Positions 23,549-26,043 of a stretch of 26,043 nucleotides of DNA are shown here, in pieces. The DNA is from Dehalococcoidales bacterium (GTDB lineage: Bacteria; Chloroflexota; Dehalococcoidia; Dehalococcoidales; UBA3254): assembly GCA_016926695.1 (NCBI GenBank), contig JAFGOB010000143.1, positions 1 to 26,043 on the forward strand, given 5' to 3'. A model generated the notes under the pieces. That model was given only the letters and a program-made list of their open reading frames with translations. It was not told the DNA's origin and ran no database searches. Made by a program: the position numbers and the translations under genes. Each line of letters opens with the position of its first letter. Position 1 is the stretch's first letter.

Positions 23549-23703
23549 GCTACCCCCTCGAGCAGTTGCAAGAGGAGGTAGCCTATATCGCTTATCACTT
23601 TCACTGGGACCTCAGGGATATCCTGGAAATGGAGCACCGGGACCGCCGGAAATGGGCGGAGGAGATCGCAGCGATTAACCGTAAATTGAATGAAGTGTCT
23701 TGA
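23548..23703 (+). CDS. DUF6760-like small CIS protein, no own start codon
   Basis: A 51-codon frame beginning 'GYPLEQLQEEVAYIAYHFHW' and continuing through 'MEHRDRRKWAEEIAAINRKL' to TGA at 23701. This matches short DUF6760-type proteins that sit between the assembly and second tube genes of CIS loci: a Tyr-Pro-Leu start, aromatic helix, then the 'EHRxRRxW' helix. The frame is open back to 23518 but has no ATG, GTG or TTG before the conserved part; the codon before Gly is GTA and before that ATC. A TTG at residue 7 would remove the conserved GYPLEQ. It is offset by -1 from the preceding gene, whose last codons cross CTGGGGGAATCG. So it may be made by -1 frameshift as an extension of the chaperone, or from an unusual start. 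Confidence 0.7.
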   Translation, partial: GYPLEQLQEEVAYIAYHFHWDLRDILEMEHRDRRKWAEEIAAINRKLNEVS

Positions 23704-23720
23704 ACGCGGGGAGATACAGT

Positions 23721-24206
23721 ATGGTTAGCATATCCAACATAATGGGTACAACTTTAACGGGAGCGAGACTTGATCTTTTTCCTACCTTCAGGTTTCACGT
23801 TGAGATAGGGAGCATCATCAAGGCCGCATTTACCGAATGTTCAGGCCTTGAAATGAATATTGACTTCAAAGAATACGAAGAAGGAGGAACCAACGGTTTC
23901 GTTCATGTATTCCCCGGACGTACCAGGTATTCGCACGTTACCCTTAAACGGGGTCTCATCATGACCAATGAGCTCTACACATGGTTCAAGGAAATAGAGG
24001 ACTGTGTGAGGCAGGGCAAGAAACTGAAGTTCCAGCAGGTTTCCATTATTCTATGGAGCCCTAACCAGGGTTTTCCGGAAATGCGCTGGAATCTTGACCG
24101 GGCTTTCCCGGTCAAGTGGGTCGGCCCTGCGTTTAAAACTGATGAAGCCGCGGTATCTGTAGAAACGCTGGAACTGGCCCATCACGGCATCCAGGATATG
24201 AGGTAA
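23721..24206 (+). CDS. Tail tube protein, second copy (Afp5/gp19-like)
   Basis: A 161-residue member of the same tube family as the gene at 22707 but clearly diverged. Blocks are 'FPTFRFHVEIGSIIKAAFTECSGLEMNIDFKEYEEGG' (20-56), 'HVFPGRTRYSHVTLKRGLIMTNELYTWFKEIEDCVRQGK' (60-98), 'RWNLDRAFPVKWVGPAFKTDEAAVSVETLELAHHGI'. In Afp-like systems the later tube protein usually lies near the baseplate end, so it may be the tube-initiator ring; this is inference from gene order. I start it at the ATG at 23721 (GGGGAGA eight bases ahead); an in-frame TTG at 23700 overlaps the previous stop and has no SD. Confidence 0.9.
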   Translation: MVSISNIMGTTLTGARLDLFPTFRFHVEIGSIIKAAFTECSGLEMNIDFKEYEEGGTNGFVHVFPGRTRYSHVTLKRGLIMTNELYTWFKEIEDCVRQGKKLKFQQVSIILWSPNQGFPEMRWNLDRAFPVKWVGPAFKTDEAAVSVETLELAHHGIQDMR

Positions 24207-24258
24207 CATACGGATTTATCAATCCGGCACAGGTAAATAATTATAACCAGGAAGGATA

Positions 24259-26043
24259 ATGCAAAATCCAGAAATACCGGAAAACCATACGGACAGTAAG
24301 GCTGCCGGACATGAGTTGAGCCCGTGGCTAAAGGAGCATTTGACACAGGTCAATCTCCGCGCTAACCGCATGACCGGACATAAACCGGTCATGGCGGACC
24401 GCACACTCAGCCTGTTGAGACAGATCACGGAGCGCCATCAACCCGGAGCGCACAGACCAGCCGATATGCCCCTGTCCAGACCGCTCGAAATCAAGGAGAA
24501 GGGGCATCAACCTGAGCCTTCGGGATGGGGGTCTCTGGTACTGCTTTTATCCCAGTCTCACGGAAATGCCTTTGCCAATGATAACAGGGTGACGCATACG
24601 GTCAACAGAACGGTCCAACCGGGCATCAGCCGGCCCAAAGCGCCCCAGTCCGTTCCAGTAAGCAGGCCGGTTTTATCCCCTTTGCCGGGACCGGTACGCC
24701 GTCCGCCTGTTGCCGGAATAGTCCGGGGCAGGATTGAGGAAGAGACCGTACGCCGCGGTATACAACCTCCTTCAAGCGAAAAAAATGCCTCTATTCCGCA
24801 AAGCGTCGAAACCGGCCCGGAGGCAAAAAACGCAGAGACTCTCAAGGTAAGCCCGTCATCGCAAAAGCCCCCGGACAACAGGCAGCAAGTTTCACGTGAT
24901 ACCGCCCGTGGTAACGGCGACAGCCGTTTAGGGGACCTGCCGGCTGGGCCGGAAACGGTCGCTTCCGGACAGGACGAAATATCACTACCGGGCGAACCGC
25001 ACAATAGCACCGTTCCAAGCAACGATAACAGGCCGGAGAGCGGTAAAAAAGCCTTGAGCGGCGAGAATACTCCGGTCATGCGGGCGAATAAGAACGAAGG
25101 GAAGCCCATTGTTTCCGTGACACCGCGACCGTCCGCCGGTCAGCAGGCCGGGGGAAATAACGTTCCGCGTGAAAAGCAGGGACCGGCTGTACGCATCGTC
25201 AGTCCTGAGCCGGCGGAGCAGCCCGGGGTTAAAGAGCCGGTTGAAAAAAGCCATCACGCAATGCCTCTGCCGCGAGGAGAGAATACGGGCATTTCCCCTG
25301 CCGTAAGCGCAGAAAAGTTAAAAGAGGTCCGGGTTTTTCCGGTTACTGAAGAACATAAGGGCTATCAACCCTCAGAAGCGGGGCAGCAGCCCGCTGAACC
25401 TTCGCAGCCTGAATTTATTGAGGATGCGGCCAATGGCGGGGACAAGATCAACGACATACCCGGTGATATTCCTCAGAAAACCGTAAGTGCCGGCAATCAA
25501 TCCGGGCACGTTATGCCACAAGTGACCGGTGTTAGAGGTCTTCCGCATACTTCTCCGGCAGGGAAAGCAGTACCTGAGACCGCTACAGAGCAGCCGGCAG
25601 TGCCCCGAAAAAGGTCAGGAATAGACCTGAGACCGGTATTGAACAGGATTTTTCGACGTCGTTCTTCCGGCGCCGCACCGAAAGCGGCCCCCCCACAAGT
25701 TCCGCTGGCGGCTGTGCCGGACAAAGAGCCAATTTCCATGCCGCTGGTCCGCCGCTTCTCAAGCTCCCATCAGCCTGAAATCTCGCAACCCGGCCATTTC
25801 GATCCTCATAACACGGAAGCGGAACAGCCGCAAAAAGCCGCTATAGCGGAAAGCCCCATCCCGGAACCGCCTGATACAGGCACAGACACCCCTCATGTAT
25901 TGGCGGAATATGAGACGGTACAGGCGCTGGCTTCGGCAGAAGAAACCCCCGTCATGCCATCCCTCGAATCCGGTGATAGCGGCCTGAAAGTTTCACCGGC
26001 GCTGAGTGCCGGCGAATCCGTATCGCGTACAGTTGCCGAGATC
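24259..26043 (+). CDS. Proline-rich, disordered CIS-locus protein (runs past the window end)
   Basis: A frame open from the ATG at 24259 (AGGAAGG ahead) to the last base: at least 595 codons. I recognise no family. Residues 20-60 may form amphipathic helices ('LSPWLKEHLTQVNLRANRM', 'RTLSLLRQITERH') and 89-100 is the only hydrophobic stretch ('GWGSLVLLLSQS'). From about 120 on it is low complexity, rich in Pro, Glu, Lys, Ser, Gly and Arg, with few aromatics and no Cys. The pentad MPLxR occurs three times: MPLSR (70), MPLPR (335) and MPLVR (494); the first and last are followed within about ten residues by HQPE. A basic cluster 'LNRIFRRRSS' lies near 460-470. It could be a long linker before an eCIS-core (DUF4157-like) or other domain beyond the window, a tape-measure-like ruler, or a cargo/adaptor protein. 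Confidence 0.75.
   Translation, partial: MQNPEIPENHTDSKAAGHELSPWLKEHLTQVNLRANRMTGHKPVMADRTLSLLRQITERHQPGAHRPADMPLSRPLEIKEKGHQPEPSGWGSLVLLLSQSHGNAFANDNRVTHTVNRTVQPGISRPKAPQSVPVSRPVLSPLPGPVRRPPVAGIVRGRIEEETVRRGIQPPSSEKNASIPQSVETGPEAKNAETLKVSPSSQKPPDNRQQVSRDTARGNGDSRLGDLPAGPETVASGQDEISLPGEPHNSTVPSNDNRPESGKKALSGENTPVMRANKNEGKPIVSVTPRPSAGQQAGGNNVPREKQGPAVRIVSPEPAEQPGVKEPVEKSHHAMPLPRGENTGISPAVSAEKLKEVRVFPVTEEHKGYQPSEAGQQPAEPSQPEFIEDAANGGDKINDIPGDIPQKTVSAGNQSGHVMPQVTGVRGLPHTSPAGKAVPETATEQPAVPRKRSGIDLRPVLNRIFRRRSSGAAPKAAPPQVPLAAVPDKEPISMPLVRRFSSSHQPEISQPGHFDPHNTEAEQPQKAAIAESPIPEPPDTGTDTPHVLAEYETVQALASAEETPVMPSLESGDSGLKVSPALSAGESVSRTVAEI

Noticed and set aside
23700..23720. TTG start for the second tube protein
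   Set aside because: No SD; the ATG at 23721 has GGGGAGA at proper spacing.
24558..25109. Minus-strand frames opposite the proline-rich protein
   Set aside because: Low-complexity GC-rich coding sequence often leaves the opposite strand open. The plus frame runs uninterrupted for 595 codons, has an SD and follows the operon.
17842..26043. Ordinary tailed prophage or type VI secretion system
   Set aside because: No capsid, portal, terminase, integrase or lysis genes are seen. Pvc16/DUF4255, DUF6760 and the AAA+ ATPase point to an eCIS-type locus, and T6SS-specific TssB/C or TssJLM genes are absent from the window.
1..26043. tRNA, rRNA, CRISPR arrays, insertion sequences, replication origin
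   Set aside because: Looked for by eye and none found: no regularly spaced direct repeats, no transposase motifs, no cloverleaf and no clustered DnaA boxes.

Overview
This window looks like a chromosomal segment of a Chloroflexota bacterium, most likely of the class Dehalococcoidia. That is an inference from gene style: histidine kinases with an 'AHELR(T/N)PLT' H-box, paired SIMPL lipoproteins, and a CoaBC with the PAMHTAMW variant. A dispersed-looking inverted repeat near the left end (192-372) resembles a type seen in many genomes, so it supports this only weakly. Base composition is moderate, and nearly every gene has a purine-rich Shine-Dalgarno (SD) sequence. The first gene instead has an extended -10 box only six bases before its ATG and is probably leaderless. 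There are no rRNA, tRNA, CRISPR or insertion-sequence genes.

Left part (1-5640, mostly minus strand): a repeat-rich spacer, an orphan MoaD/ThiS-type ubiquitin-fold protein, a soluble REC-PAS-histidine kinase, a membrane-bound Cache-PAS-histidine kinase with its own promoter, and a SnoaL/NTF2-fold protein. Middle part (5788-9704, minus strand): a tight metabolic operon nnr-coaX-coaBC. It covers NAD(P)HX repair and two steps of coenzyme A synthesis, with a promoter at 9760-9788; CoaBC carries an unexplained C-terminal domain of about 100 residues. Divergent from it is a metallo-beta-lactamase-fold hydrolase (9919-10956). Then come two tandem SIMPL-domain lipoproteins (11191-13155), a promoter followed at once by a strong stem-loop (13170-13267), a second REC-PAS-histidine kinase (13663-15330), and a 68-residue conserved-looking protein.

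Right part (15765-26043): the left end of a contractile injection system (CIS, of the extracellular or phage-tail-like type). A PAS-BTAD (SARP-like) regulator reads leftward. Across a 490-bp divergent spacer a plus-strand operon begins: AAA+ ATPase with an inactive first module, a Pvc16/DUF4255 cap protein fused to a carboxypeptidase-regulatory-like domain, contractile sheath, first tube protein, a tail-assembly-chaperone-like protein, a 51-codon DUF6760-like frame with no start codon of its own, a second tube protein, and a long proline-rich disordered protein that runs off the window. Baseplate, spike, LysM and effector genes would be expected further right.

The most interesting points are the CIS locus itself; a possible -1 frameshift joining the assembly chaperone to the start-less DUF6760 frame; the disordered protein with three spaced MPLxR motifs; a 130-bp palindromic element plus an operator-like dyad in the divergent control region; and the CoaBC extension. 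Identifications rest on reading motifs by eye; no database search was run.
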